Origin: Mucilaginibacter sp. OK283
GTDB taxonomy: Bacteria; Bacteroidota; Bacteroidia; Sphingobacteriales; Sphingobacteriaceae
NCBI RefSeq assembly: GCF_900110415.1
Contig: NZ_FODR01000001.1
Span: forward strand, 992,001 to 1,056,000
Direction: 5' to 3'
Length of the DNA: 64,000 nt
The notes beneath the pieces were generated by a model. The model saw only the letters and a program-made list of their open reading frames with translations, searched no databases and was not told the origin of the DNA. The translations under genes were made by a program, and so were the position numbers. The first letter of the stretch is position 1. Each line of letters begins with the position of its first letter. This document shows positions 25,329 through 34,020 of the stretch, in pieces.

Positions 25329-27305
25329 TTGAAGCGATTTCGTATCCTTAAATTAATTTTGCTTTTTACTGCTATTCTTAATTTTACGCCGGCGCGTGGC
25401 CAGTCGGTAAATTGTGTAGGTAGTTTGGGCGATCCGGTAATTACCGAAACCTTTGGATCGGGCTCAAATCCGGGTAATCCGCTGCCGGCGGGCATAAGCA
25501 ACATGGCGTTTACCAGTTATTGCCCCAATGACGGTTCCTACACCATTGTAAATGCTACCAATATATACGGTGGGGCAACAGGCAATTGCCATCCCGCAAC
25601 CTGGCAGGACGTGTTTCATGACCATACCGGTGATGCAAACGGCTATATGATGATGATTAATGCATCGTATACGCCAAGTATATTTTTTACAAAGACTACA
25701 CCCGCGGTGTTATGCGAAAATACTACGTATGAATTTTCGGCATATATTTTAAACCTGATCAGGGCGGGTTCGTCAGGCATCCGGCCAAATATTAAATTCA
25801 CTATCGAAACTGTTGACGGCCTGGTGCTTGATTCTTTGGTTACCGGCGATATCCTGGAATCAAATAGTGGCGATGACTGGATACGCAAGAGTTTCTTTTT
25901 TACAACCCCGCCAAATACCAGCCAGGTGGTTTTAAAAATGACCAACCAGGCGCCCGGCGGCAACGGCAACGACCTGTTGCTTGACGATATTAACTTTAGG
26001 GCATGTGGACCAGTGGTGCAAACCGGATTTTCTACTGTCGACGCCAATCAGCCGCAAAATCAATGTGTGGGCGAAAGTAAGGTTTATACGCTTAAATCGA
26101 AGATAGGGGCCGGGTACGCCAACCCTAAAATGCAATGGCAGGTAAACAAAAACGATGGCAATGGCTGGCTTGATATTGCCGGGGAAACTACGGATACCTA
26201 TACTTTTACAGTGGGCAGCAACACGCCTGGTGTGTACCAATACAGGCTTGCCGCGGCGGGGGGCGCAAACATTAACTCGGCTACCTGCCGGGTGTATTCG
26301 GAGCCGTTGAGTGTCGGCGTAAACCCATACCCCGTTGTGCCCGATGTGCCGCCCGTTCAGGAATGCGAGGGCAAAACCGTTACTTTAAATGTATTTGGCG
26401 GGGCAACTGTTGATTGGGCCGGCCCCGGAATTACTGCGGCTAATAAAAATCAAAACCCATTGGTACTTACAAACATAAAACCTGCCGATGCTGGTACTTA
26501 TAACGTTATAGTAACATCCGCCGCCGGCTGCTCCATTTCTAAGTCGACAACGGTTACGGTTATCCCCAGGGCGGTTATCACCTTGAATGGCCCAACGGTT
26601 ACCATTTGTAAAGGAGCTGCCACTAATTTAAGCGCGAGCGCCCCGGGTGCCATCAGCTACAAATGGACGCCTGGCAAGGGTCTGTCCGATAGCACTATAG
26701 CTAACCCCGTAGCTTCGCCGGCAGATACTACGATATACAAGGTAATAGCCACCAACAATATCGGTTGTACCGATACAGCAATGCTAACTGTTAATGTATT
26801 GCCGCTGCCGGTTGCCACTACGCAAACTAAACAGAGCATGTTCCAGGACAGGCCAATTACCCTGGTAGCGTCGGCGCAGAGTGCCGATGTTTTCAGCTGG
26901 ACACCCACCACCGGCCTTAACGATGCCAATGTGTTAAACCCCGTTGCCAACCCTGCCGATGATATAAAATATACCCTGCATGTAAAATCGAGCTATAATT
27001 GTGGCGAAGATACCAGCAGCGTTTTTGTAAAAGTTTATCATAAGATTGGTATCCCCAACGCATTTTCGCCCAACGCCGATGGTGTTAATGACAGTTGGGA
27101 AATAGAGGGCCTTTTTACATACCCGGAAAGCATAACAACGGTGTTTAACCGTTACGGGCAGCAGGTATTTAAAAGCATTGGCTACGCCAAACCCTGGAAG
27201 GGCACCTACAACGGCGCCAAATTACCGCCCGGTACTTACTACTACATCATCGACCTTAAAACCGGCCAGCCCAGGCTAACCGGATGGGTGTTGATTGTAA
27301 ATTAG
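25329..27305 (+). CDS. Secreted protein with type-B T9SS sorting domain
   Basis: A 658-aa protein with a signal peptide (about 1-25, ending PARGQ). The N-terminal region (about 30-220) looks like a carbohydrate/lectin-type module; Ig- or PKD-like beta domains follow (about 225-570). A C-terminal CHU_C/type-B sorting domain (about 575-658) contains IPNAFSPNADGVNDSWEI, VFNRYGQQVF and PPGTYYYIIDL. Type-B cargo is exported by the type IX secretion system and retained at the surface via a PorP/SprF-like protein. The start is TTG at 25329. The ligand is unknown; an adhesin or polysaccharide-binding role is plausible. Confidence 0.85.
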   Translation: MKRFRILKLILLFTAILNFTPARGQSVNCVGSLGDPVITETFGSGSNPGNPLPAGISNMAFTSYCPNDGSYTIVNATNIYGGATGNCHPATWQDVFHDHTGDANGYMMMINASYTPSIFFTKTTPAVLCENTTYEFSAYILNLIRAGSSGIRPNIKFTIETVDGLVLDSLVTGDILESNSGDDWIRKSFFFTTPPNTSQVVLKMTNQAPGGNGNDLLLDDINFRACGPVVQTGFSTVDANQPQNQCVGESKVYTLKSKIGAGYANPKMQWQVNKNDGNGWLDIAGETTDTYTFTVGSNTPGVYQYRLAAAGGANINSATCRVYSEPLSVGVNPYPVVPDVPPVQECEGKTVTLNVFGGATVDWAGPGITAANKNQNPLVLTNIKPADAGTYNVIVTSAAGCSISKSTTVTVIPRAVITLNGPTVTICKGAATNLSASAPGAISYKWTPGKGLSDSTIANPVASPADTTIYKVIATNNIGCTDTAMLTVNVLPLPVATTQTKQSMFQDRPITLVASAQSADVFSWTPTTGLNDANVLNPVANPADDIKYTLHVKSSYNCGEDTSSVFVKVYHKIGIPNAFSPNADGVNDSWEIEGLFTYPESITTVFNRYGQQVFKSIGYAKPWKGTYNGAKLPPGTYYYIIDLKTGQPRLTGWVLIVN

Positions 27306-27314
27306 TTTTATAGA

Positions 27315-27405
27315 TTATATTGATTTTATGTGATTTCACAGATTACTGATTTCGCCGAATGGGTTATTATGAGATCATCCAGCGATGTAAAATCAGTAAA
27401 ATCGA
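27315..27405. repeat. Weak W-type words between convergent genes
   Basis: Repeated GATT-words (TTGATTTTATGTGATTTC, AGATTACTGATTTC) with a short mirror: TACTGATTT (27344-27352) and AAATCAGTA (27390-27398). Confidence 0.4.
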
Positions 27406-27433
27406 TCCTAACCGGTGGAATCACCAATAAAAA

Positions 27434-27955
27434 CTAAAACAAGATGAACTTATCTATCTGCTCGTTGGTAAACTTAATGGTATCGGCGTTTAACAGCTGG
27501 CCGGTTCCGTCAAACTCTTTGTGGATGCCTGATACGTGGAGTTTAAGAGCCATCACATTCAGGTGTACATAGTGGCAAACCCCGGTAAAATGATCGATGC
27601 CCCGGATGTTGCCGTATTTGCCCGATGACACGCCAACCAGCGCTGCCTTTTTATCATAAAAACTCGCCGGAAAATCGCAGGCGTCAATAAAAACTTTTAG
27701 TACGCCGGGGTAGCTGCCATTGTATTCGGGTATTACAAATATAAACTTATCGGTTTGGGTAATGATTTTCTGAATTTCGGCAAATTCAGGGCTTCTTTTG
27801 CCGTAAAGGTCGGTTTCAATAAGATTTGGCGGTAATTGGGACAATGAAAGTAAACCCGCTTCAACTCCCTTTTCCTGCAGTTTTTGCTGATAATATTTGG
27901 CCATTTTTAAGGTAGAACTGCCGGGACGGTTGGTTGATGCGATGATTGTAATCAT
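27434..27955 (-). CDS. NAD(P)H-dependent FMN reductase family protein
   Basis: A 173-aa flavodoxin-fold oxidoreductase. The FMN phosphate loop is IASTNRPGSST (4-14), and PEYNGSYPGVLKVFIDACDF (about 77-96) is the family's flavin-contact motif, followed by GVSSGKYGNIRG. It reduces FMN, quinones or other acceptors with NAD(P)H; the natural substrate is unknown. It is monocistronic and divergent from parA across a W element. Confidence 0.88.
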   Translation of the reverse strand: MITIIASTNRPGSSTLKMAKYYQQKLQEKGVEAGLLSLSQLPPNLIETDLYGKRSPEFAEIQKIITQTDKFIFVIPEYNGSYPGVLKVFIDACDFPASFYDKKAALVGVSSGKYGNIRGIDHFTGVCHYVHLNVMALKLHVSGIHKEFDGTGQLLNADTIKFTNEQIDKFILF

Positions 27956-27960
27956 TCTTT

Positions 27961-28087
27961 TTAATTAGTGAATTAATGAATTAGTGATTGAGCGATTTTG
28001 AATAAGAACAACTTTGTAATAGCTTAAGCCTTAATTATCAGCGTTCAAGCTAATCACTAATTCACTCAATCACTAATTCGCTAATTA
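27961..28087. repeat. W element in the reductase-parA intergenic region
   Basis: Tandem TTAGTGAATTAATGAATTAG words followed by TGATTGAG form the left arm (27961-27992). The mirrored set CTAATCACTAATTCACTC, CACTAATTCGCTAATTA forms the right arm (28050-28087). It lies where both divergent promoters are expected. Confidence 0.75.
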
Positions 28088-28244
28088 AACGAATATGTTT
28101 GTAAATTGACTAAACCTGTGGATTTCCTAATTGTTTAATTCCGTATCTTTATCACCAGATAAAAACTTTACGAAAGTAGAAATTTCTGACCCTACTTTTC
28201 GTTTATATAAATCATTGTAACATCAAAATTTTTTATACTATAGA

Positions 28245-29048
28245 ATGAGTAAAATTATTGCTTTAGCCAACCAGAAAGGTGGCGTAGGAAAAACTACATC
28301 ATCTATAAATCTGGCTGCAAGTTTGGCCGTATTAGATTTTAAAACATTATTGGTTGATGCCGATCCGCAGGCAAACTCTACCTCGGGTATCGGTTTTGAT
28401 CCACGCAACATAAAAAACAGTATTTACGAGTGCATTATTAACCAGGTTGACCCGCACGAGGCTATCCAGAAAACGGAGACCCCTAATCTTGACTTGCTGC
28501 CTGCCCATATTGACCTGGTAGGTGCCGAGATTGAGATGATTAACCTGAGTGGCCGCGAGTACAAAATGAAACAGGTATTTGAGGCCGTGCGCGATGAATA
28601 CGATTTTATTATAATTGATTGTTCGCCTTCGTTGGGTTTAATCACCATCAACGCGTTAACCGCAGCCGATTCGGTAATTATACCGGTACAGTGCGAGTAC
28701 TTTGCATTGGAGGGTTTGGGTAAATTGTTAAATACCATCAAAATTGTGCAATCGCGCCTTAACCCGCAGCTGGAAATTGAAGGTATATTATTAACCATGT
28801 ACGATGTGCGCCTGCGCCTGAGCAACCAGGTGGTTGATGAGGTGAAAACGCATTTTGAGGATATGGTTTTTGATACCATTATACAGCGTAACACTCGTTT
28901 AAGCGAAGCGCCAAGCTTTGGCGTATCTGTTATTATGCACGATGCTACCTGTAAAGGTGCCATCAATTATTTAAACCTGGCCCGCGAAATTATCCAGAAA
29001 AACGGCCTTGTAAAGGCCGAAGCAACAACGGTAACAGCAACAGTATAA
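28245..29048 (+). CDS. parA: Chromosome-partitioning ATPase ParA (Soj)
   Basis: A 267-aa deviant Walker-type ATPase. KGGVGKTTSSINLA (10-23) carries the signature lysine, VDADPQANST is the A' motif and IIIDCSPSLG the Walker B. It forms ATP-dependent dimers on nucleoid DNA that move ParB-parS complexes. parB follows after 4 nt. No parS-like palindrome was recognised in the window. Confidence 0.95.
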   Translation: MSKIIALANQKGGVGKTTSSINLAASLAVLDFKTLLVDADPQANSTSGIGFDPRNIKNSIYECIINQVDPHEAIQKTETPNLDLLPAHIDLVGAEIEMINLSGREYKMKQVFEAVRDEYDFIIIDCSPSLGLITINALTAADSVIIPVQCEYFALEGLGKLLNTIKIVQSRLNPQLEIEGILLTMYDVRLRLSNQVVDEVKTHFEDMVFDTIIQRNTRLSEAPSFGVSVIMHDATCKGAINYLNLAREIIQKNGLVKAEATTVTATV

Positions 29049-29052
29049 GTAA

Positions 29053-29976
29053 ATGAGTAGTGAAAGAAGAAACGCCCTGGGCAAAGGATTAAGTGCGCTG
29101 TTGAATGACTCGGTAAACGTACAACCATACCAAAACAAAAATACCAAAAAGGAAGAGGCATCAACTTCGGCCGCCGAGGTGAGTAGCCTGGGCTCGGTTA
29201 ATGAGATCAGGCTGGATGAGATAGAGGTTAACCCTTTTCAGCCACGTACTGATTTTGATGAGCTTGCCTTAAATGAACTGGCCGACTCCATCAAACTGCA
29301 GGGCCTTATACAGCCTATAACTGTTAGGCGTATCAACGCACATAAATACCAGCTGATATCGGGCGAACGCCGTTTCCGGGCGTCAAAGCTGGCCGGGCTA
29401 ACCCAATTGCCTGCTTATGTACGTACGGCCAACGACCAGCAAATGCTGGAAATGGCCCTCATTGAAAACATCCAGCGCGAAAACCTGAACGCTATTGAAG
29501 TAGCCCTGAGCTTTCAGCGGATGATTGAGGAATGTAACCTGAAACAAGAAGAACTGGGCGACAGGGTAAGCAAAAACCGGTCGACAGTTACCAATTACCT
29601 GCGTTTATTAAAATTGCCGCCAAGCATCCAGGCATCCATCCGCGATGGGGCGCTTACCATGGGCCATGCCAAGGCGCTTATCAATATTGATGACCCTGCC
29701 AAACAATTATATTTACACCAGCATATTATTCAGCAGGGTTTATCCGTTCGCAAGGTGGAAGAGTTAGTGAGGGAGATGCAGAAGGCGCCGGTTAAAAAAG
29801 AAGGCAAACAGCCCGAGCCGGTATCCTATCAACTGCAAAAAATCCAGGACGATCTGGCTTCAAGGTTTAGTTCGCGGGTAACCCTTAAAGTTGGTGCCAA
29901 AGGCAATGGGGTTATCGAAATCCCCTTCCTGTCGGAAGATGACCTGGGCCGTATCCTCGAGATGCTGGACTGGTAA
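29053..29976 (+). CDS. parB: Chromosome-partitioning protein ParB
   Basis: A 307-aa CTP-dependent DNA-binding clamp. The N-terminal ParB/Srx domain (about 50-145) has NPFQPRTDFDE, LIQPITVRR and SGERRFRASK (the CTPase GERR motif), then ENIQRENLN. The central helix-turn-helix (about 150-225) contains RVSKNRSTVTNYLRLLKLP, and a C-terminal dimerisation region ends LGRILEMLDW. It loads at parS and is moved by ParA. It ends in a strong terminator. Confidence 0.95.
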   Translation: MSSERRNALGKGLSALLNDSVNVQPYQNKNTKKEEASTSAAEVSSLGSVNEIRLDEIEVNPFQPRTDFDELALNELADSIKLQGLIQPITVRRINAHKYQLISGERRFRASKLAGLTQLPAYVRTANDQQMLEMALIENIQRENLNAIEVALSFQRMIEECNLKQEELGDRVSKNRSTVTNYLRLLKLPPSIQASIRDGALTMGHAKALINIDDPAKQLYLHQHIIQQGLSVRKVEELVREMQKAPVKKEGKQPEPVSYQLQKIQDDLASRFSSRVTLKVGAKGNGVIEIPFLSEDDLGRILEMLDW

Positions 29977-29979
29977 GTA

Positions 29980-30020
29980 GTGAGAATCAGGATGCAAGAG
30001 TCAGGAATCAAGATAGAAAA
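29980..30020 (+). repeat. W-type half element after parB
   Basis: GAATCAGGATGCAAGAG and GTCAGGAATCAAGAT words. The opposite orientation of the same words (CTTGAATCCTGACTTT, ATTCTTGATTTT) occurs at 31117-31152 before dapB. Confidence 0.45.
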
Positions 30021-30073
30021 TGATAGGCTGTTTTTTGTGCGATTCGGATAGATGTAATTAAAATACAAGAAAT

Positions 30074-30118
30074 AAAAGGCCGGCCGCTGATAAATATTTA
30101 TCGGCGGCCGGCCTTTTT
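30074..30118 (+). terminator. Strong terminator after parB
   Basis: A 21-bp stem of AAAAGGCCGGCCGC type with a single mismatch (30074-30094 with 30097-30118), ending in a T run. The AAAA/TTTT ends make it functional in both directions. Confidence 0.85.
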
Positions 30119-30229
30119 GTATAATAGTTAATACGTACATAATAATTAGTGATTAAACCTGTTAATGATTTGTTTAATAAGGTGTTTTTGTAATGGTTGG
30201 ATATAGCTTCTTAATCCGGCTATAAAAAT

Positions 30230-30237
30230 TACCTTTG
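30230..30237 (+). promoter_or_regulatory. Candidate -7 box for the DUF5683 gene
   Basis: TACCTTTG matches TAnnTTTG, 70 nt before the ATG at 30307 and after the parB terminator, implying a separate transcript. The -33 element is unclear. Confidence 0.35.
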
Positions 30238-30306
30238 TAATCAAATAAAATCAGGCCTCTTATCACTGTTTTAAAGGCCCGGGTTTATTAAAATTTTATC
30301 AGCTGC

Positions 30307-30987
30307 ATGTATAAATATTTGTTAATTACTGGTTTTATGATGCTGTTTGCCTTTGCCGCCACAGCGCAGCAACAGCACACAGATACGGCATCGGTAACCA
30401 AAAAAGATACTATTAAAAAGGCATCAGGTACTACGCCGGGTTCCTTTGCGCCGCCTATAAAAAAAGAGAAAGTATACCATCCCGATACCACCCATAGTCC
30501 GCATAAGGCGGTAATGCATTCGCTGATGATACCCGGCTGGGGGCAGTTGTACAACCACCGTTGGTGGAAAGTGCCTATTATTTACACAGGTATTGGTTTG
30601 CTGGCGTCTGCGGTTATATTTAACCAGCGGTATTATAACGAGTTTAATGTACTTGCCCATTACTATAAAAGCGGGGTAGCCCCGGTAAAGGGCGATGCCT
30701 ATTATGCCGAGTATATAGCTTATACAAGCAACCAGGTGCCCGCCCAAAATATATATGATGCGCTCGACAGCTATCGCCGCAACCGCGATTTAAGTATCCT
30801 GGGTATTTTGGGTGCATGGGGCATTCAAGCCATTGATGCCTATATTGATGCCAAGTTTATTCATTCGTACTCGGTTGATAATAACTTTGGTTTTAAAGTT
30901 AGCCCGGGCTTAATCAACCAGCCGGTTTATGCGCAAACAGCATTCGGTAGCTATATTCCGGCTGTAAAAGTTACCTTTACGTTTTAA
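30307..30987 (+). CDS. DUF5683 membrane protein
   Basis: A 226-aa protein. A signal peptide (about 1-21, ending ATAQ) is followed by a Thr/Lys-rich linker and the DUF5683 core beginning HKAVMHSLMIPGWGQLYNHRWWK. One or two hydrophobic segments follow (IIYTGIGLLASAVIF; LSILGILGAWGIQAIDAYIDA). The family sits between parB and dapB/lepB in many Bacteroidota, as here. Its function is not known; the GWGQLYN motif recalls TM2-like proteins. Confidence 0.8.
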   Translation: MYKYLLITGFMMLFAFAATAQQQHTDTASVTKKDTIKKASGTTPGSFAPPIKKEKVYHPDTTHSPHKAVMHSLMIPGWGQLYNHRWWKVPIIYTGIGLLASAVIFNQRYYNEFNVLAHYYKSGVAPVKGDAYYAEYIAYTSNQVPAQNIYDALDSYRRNRDLSILGILGAWGIQAIDAYIDAKFIHSYSVDNNFGFKVSPGLINQPVYAQTAFGSYIPAVKVTFTF

Positions 30988-31173
30988 GAGCACATTTATA
31001 GTTTAGCTATCAACGTGATTCAGGGGGCTAAGGACCAGCTATCAACATGACGATGAAAAGGGTTAACACAAAAATTCCTGTAATTATTGCAAATTAGCCT
31101 ATTATTGTTTTCTGTCTTGAATCCTGACTTTAACATCACGATTCTTGATTTTAACTCAACACATACATTAAAA

Positions 31174-31923
31174 ATGAAAATAGCGTTACTGGGCTACGGA
31201 AAAATGGGCAAAATGATTGAAAAAATTGCCCTTAGCCGCAATCATGAAATTGTTTTAACTATCGATCACGAAAACCTGCACGAGCTTACTGCCGAAAACC
31301 TGCAGAAGGCCGATGCCGTAATTGAGTTTAGCATGCCGGCAACGGTATTGGCCAATATCCAGCATTGCTTTAATGCCGGTGTACCCATAATAGTAGGCAC
31401 CACCGGCTGGTATGATAAATTGGATGAGGTAAAACAACAATGCCAGGATAGTAACGCTTCATTAATGTATGCCACTAATTTTAGCGTAGGGGTAAATATA
31501 TTTTTCCATATCAATAAGATGCTGGCCAGGGTGATGAATAACTATCCCTACTACGATGTACAGGTAGAAGAGATTCACCACATGCAAAAACTGGATGCCC
31601 CAAGCGGCACCGCCATTACCATTGCCGAAGGGATTATCGATAACCTCGACTCCAAAAAAGACTGGCTGAACGTGCTGACTACAGATGACCGGCCCGACGA
31701 CGAAACCCCGCTGCCTGACCAGCTATTGATAGAATCGCTGCGGATTGACAGCGTACCCGGCACGCATACCGTTATTTACGATTCGGAGGTGGATACTATC
31801 GAATTTAAACATACCGCGCATAACCGTAGCGGCTTTGCCCTTGGCGCGGTATTGGCCGCCGAATGGATACAGGGCAAAAAAGGATTTTACACGGTTGATG
31901 CCATGTTCGATTTTAAAAGCTAA
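31174..31923 (+). CDS. dapB: 4-hydroxy-tetrahydrodipicolinate reductase
   Basis: A 249-aa NAD(P)H-dependent enzyme of the lysine/diaminopimelate pathway. The Rossmann start is IALLGYGKMGKMIE; VEEIHHMQKLDAPSGTAI carries the catalytic His and the K-x-D-x-PSGTA motif. The ATG at 31174 is chosen. The frame is open further upstream, but that stretch is W-repeat DNA and would add a meaningless leader. It lies upstream of lepB with a 15-nt gap, probably one transcript. Confidence 0.95.
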   Translation: MKIALLGYGKMGKMIEKIALSRNHEIVLTIDHENLHELTAENLQKADAVIEFSMPATVLANIQHCFNAGVPIIVGTTGWYDKLDEVKQQCQDSNASLMYATNFSVGVNIFFHINKMLARVMNNYPYYDVQVEEIHHMQKLDAPSGTAITIAEGIIDNLDSKKDWLNVLTTDDRPDDETPLPDQLLIESLRIDSVPGTHTVIYDSEVDTIEFKHTAHNRSGFALGAVLAAEWIQGKKGFYTVDAMFDFKS

Positions 31924-31938
31924 CCCCAGTTTTTATCA

Positions 31939-33396
31939 ATGGATATAGCGGGTTACGCAGGCGTTTATTTGCTGTTGGCCCCTGTATTGTTATTGATGCA
32001 GGTTGGCCTTTGGAAGCTGTTTCAAAAAGCCGGCCGCCATGGCTGGGAATCGTTGATCCCGGTATACGCTACCTATGTAATGCTAAAGTTAAGCGGCAGG
32101 CCTGTGTGGTTGCTGCTGCTGTTATTGATACCAGGTATCGGTTTTATTGTAACTATTGGCATCACCATTGATTTTGTGAAAAGCTTTGGCAAAACAAAAA
32201 TGCGCCAGATAGCCGGCGCGGTACTTTTGCCATTAATCTTTTTGCCCAAATGGGGTTTTGATGAAAATACCCGGTACCTGGGCCAATCGGCCAGCGATGA
32301 GTTTCGCGAAGAATATCACCACCTTTTACATAAATCATCGGCCCGCGAATGGGCCGAGACTGTTTTTTTTGCTGTGTTGGCTGTTACGCTTATCCGTTTG
32401 CTGCTTATTGAAGCTTATACCATACCATCTTCATCTATGGAAAGCTCGCTCATGGTGGGCGATTACCTGTTTGTGAGTAAGCTTAACTACGGCGCCCGGT
32501 TGCCTATAACACCGGTTTCATTTCCGTTTACACATAACACCATGCCCGGCATGGGTATCAAATCATATTGGGGTGGCATCAAATTCCCATACTTTCGGCT
32601 GCCGGGTTTTGGCGATATCAAAAAGGGCGATGTAGTGGTTTTTAACTTCCCGATGGAGGCCGATTCGCCATGGTACCGGCCGGTTGATAAGCGCGAGCAT
32701 TACATTAAACGTTGCGAGGCAACCCCCGGCGATAATGTGAGGTTGATAAGCGGCCAGGTGTATATTAATGGCCAGCCCGTACCACCACCGCCTAATGCCG
32801 AGATGGAATATGCCATACACACCGATAGCAACACATTTAACTTAAATCCCGAGCTGATTTATAAACTTCATATATCCAATATCCAGGGCTTTACAAGTAC
32901 CGATTATCTGATGACCATGACGCGGCAATCGTCGCTGGCGTTAAAAAAAGTTGGGGGTGTCAAATACATCAGGCCTAATATCCAGTTTGGGGGCGTGTAT
33001 GATCCCGAAGTATTTCCGCATAATCCGGGCCACCGCTGGAATGTGGATAATCTTGGCCCCTTTACCGTGCCCAAACGCGGCCTAACAGTAAAATTGGACA
33101 CGCTTAACCTCCCAATTTACCGCCGCGCTATCGAAGTTTACGAAGACAACAAGCTACAGGTAAAAGGCGGCACCATCAGCATCAACGGCCACCAAACCAA
33201 TACCTACACATTTAAAATGGACTACTATTGGGTGATGGGCGATAACCGGCACAATTCCATCGACTCCCGCTTCTGGGGTTTTGTACCCGAAGACCACATT
33301 GTAGGCAAAGCCATCTTTGTTTGGATGAGTTGGGATACCAATGCCCCTTTTACCGATAAAATACGCTGGGACAGGGTGATGCGAATAATCAGGTGA
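31939..33396 (+). CDS. lepB: Signal peptidase I with N-terminal membrane module (copy 1)
   Basis: A 485-aa protein. An N-terminal module of about 110 residues with two to three membrane helices (LWKLFQKAGRHGWESLIPVY, DUF5684-like) is fused to an S26 signal peptidase. The catalytic S166 is in IPSSSMESSL and K257 in YIKRCEATPGD. The C-terminal Box E reads GDNRHNSIDSRFWGF, with His where E. coli has Asp. A large insertion of about 100 residues between the Lys box and Box E is typical of Bacteroidota. It removes signal peptides at the periplasmic face, and is the first of three adjacent paralogues. Confidence 0.93.
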   Translation: MDIAGYAGVYLLLAPVLLLMQVGLWKLFQKAGRHGWESLIPVYATYVMLKLSGRPVWLLLLLLIPGIGFIVTIGITIDFVKSFGKTKMRQIAGAVLLPLIFLPKWGFDENTRYLGQSASDEFREEYHHLLHKSSAREWAETVFFAVLAVTLIRLLLIEAYTIPSSSMESSLMVGDYLFVSKLNYGARLPITPVSFPFTHNTMPGMGIKSYWGGIKFPYFRLPGFGDIKKGDVVVFNFPMEADSPWYRPVDKREHYIKRCEATPGDNVRLISGQVYINGQPVPPPPNAEMEYAIHTDSNTFNLNPELIYKLHISNIQGFTSTDYLMTMTRQSSLALKKVGGVKYIRPNIQFGGVYDPEVFPHNPGHRWNVDNLGPFTVPKRGLTVKLDTLNLPIYRRAIEVYEDNKLQVKGGTISINGHQTNTYTFKMDYYWVMGDNRHNSIDSRFWGFVPEDHIVGKAIFVWMSWDTNAPFTDKIRWDRVMRIIR

Positions 33397-34020
33397 TGTT
33401 TTTAGATGTGTAGATTGTGGATGTGTAGTTTGTGGATGTGCAGATATGCAAATTTCAGATGTGCAGATGAAATCCCCATGCCATACGGGTGAGCTGCGGC
33501 CGGGCTCGAAAAAGTAGCAATGATTTGGTTTAAAATGAGGCTGTTTTGGTTTGTTCTGTTTATAGCCATATGTTTTGTTTGCACATCGGGGCTTGTTTAA
33601 CACGAATCAGAGGCGTAGCCTTGGCCAATTTTGTAGCCACGGGTTTTAACCCGTGGAGAAAACGAAGAAAACGAGTGAGCGCCGTAGGTTCGATCCATAT
33701 GAGCAATGCGTATATGTCGTTCAAGATTGCCCTGAAAAGTACCTGCAAATAGTATTAGGTATCAGATTTTTGAAGTAAAGAACCATATTTTTCAACTTTC
33801 GGACTTCCCGACAAAAGACTTTCGGACTTAATCTTCATATTGCCTTTTTGAAATTGCATATTTGCACCGCTAAGCGGGTAACATATTGCTTACATGGTAG
33901 TCATAGGGAAATAATTAATAATATATTCATCAAAAAATAGACAAATTTGTGAAATATAAGTGTGCATTGATCTTATTCATCTGCACATCTGAAATTTGAA
34001 ATTTGCACATCTGATCAAAA
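33397..34020. repeat. Repeat-filled 624-bp spacer between lepB copies 1 and 2
   Basis: No gene is supported here. W words (GATGTGTAG, GATGTGCAG) begin right after the lepB stop. The arm CAGATATGCAAATTTCAGAT (33441-33460), continuing to 33471, is mirrored at 33976-34013, ending 7 nt before the lepB copy-2 ATG. The interior holds a near-perfect palindrome (CCACGGGTTTTAACCCGTGG, 33637-33656) and CGGACTTCCCGAC/CGGACTTA words (33799-33836) matching those in bshC. Confidence 0.7.

Noticed and set aside
28088..30306. parS centromere site near parAB
   Set aside because: No sequence resembling the GTTNCACGTGNAAC-type palindrome was found by eye.
31087..31173. Upstream TTG start for dapB
   Set aside because: Adds a 29-residue leader encoded by W-type words; the conserved Rossmann start begins at the ATG at 31174.
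33546..33752. Overlapping 60-68-codon frames on both strands in the lepB spacer
   Set aside because: They are translations of dispersed repeat DNA; no start context or family is seen.
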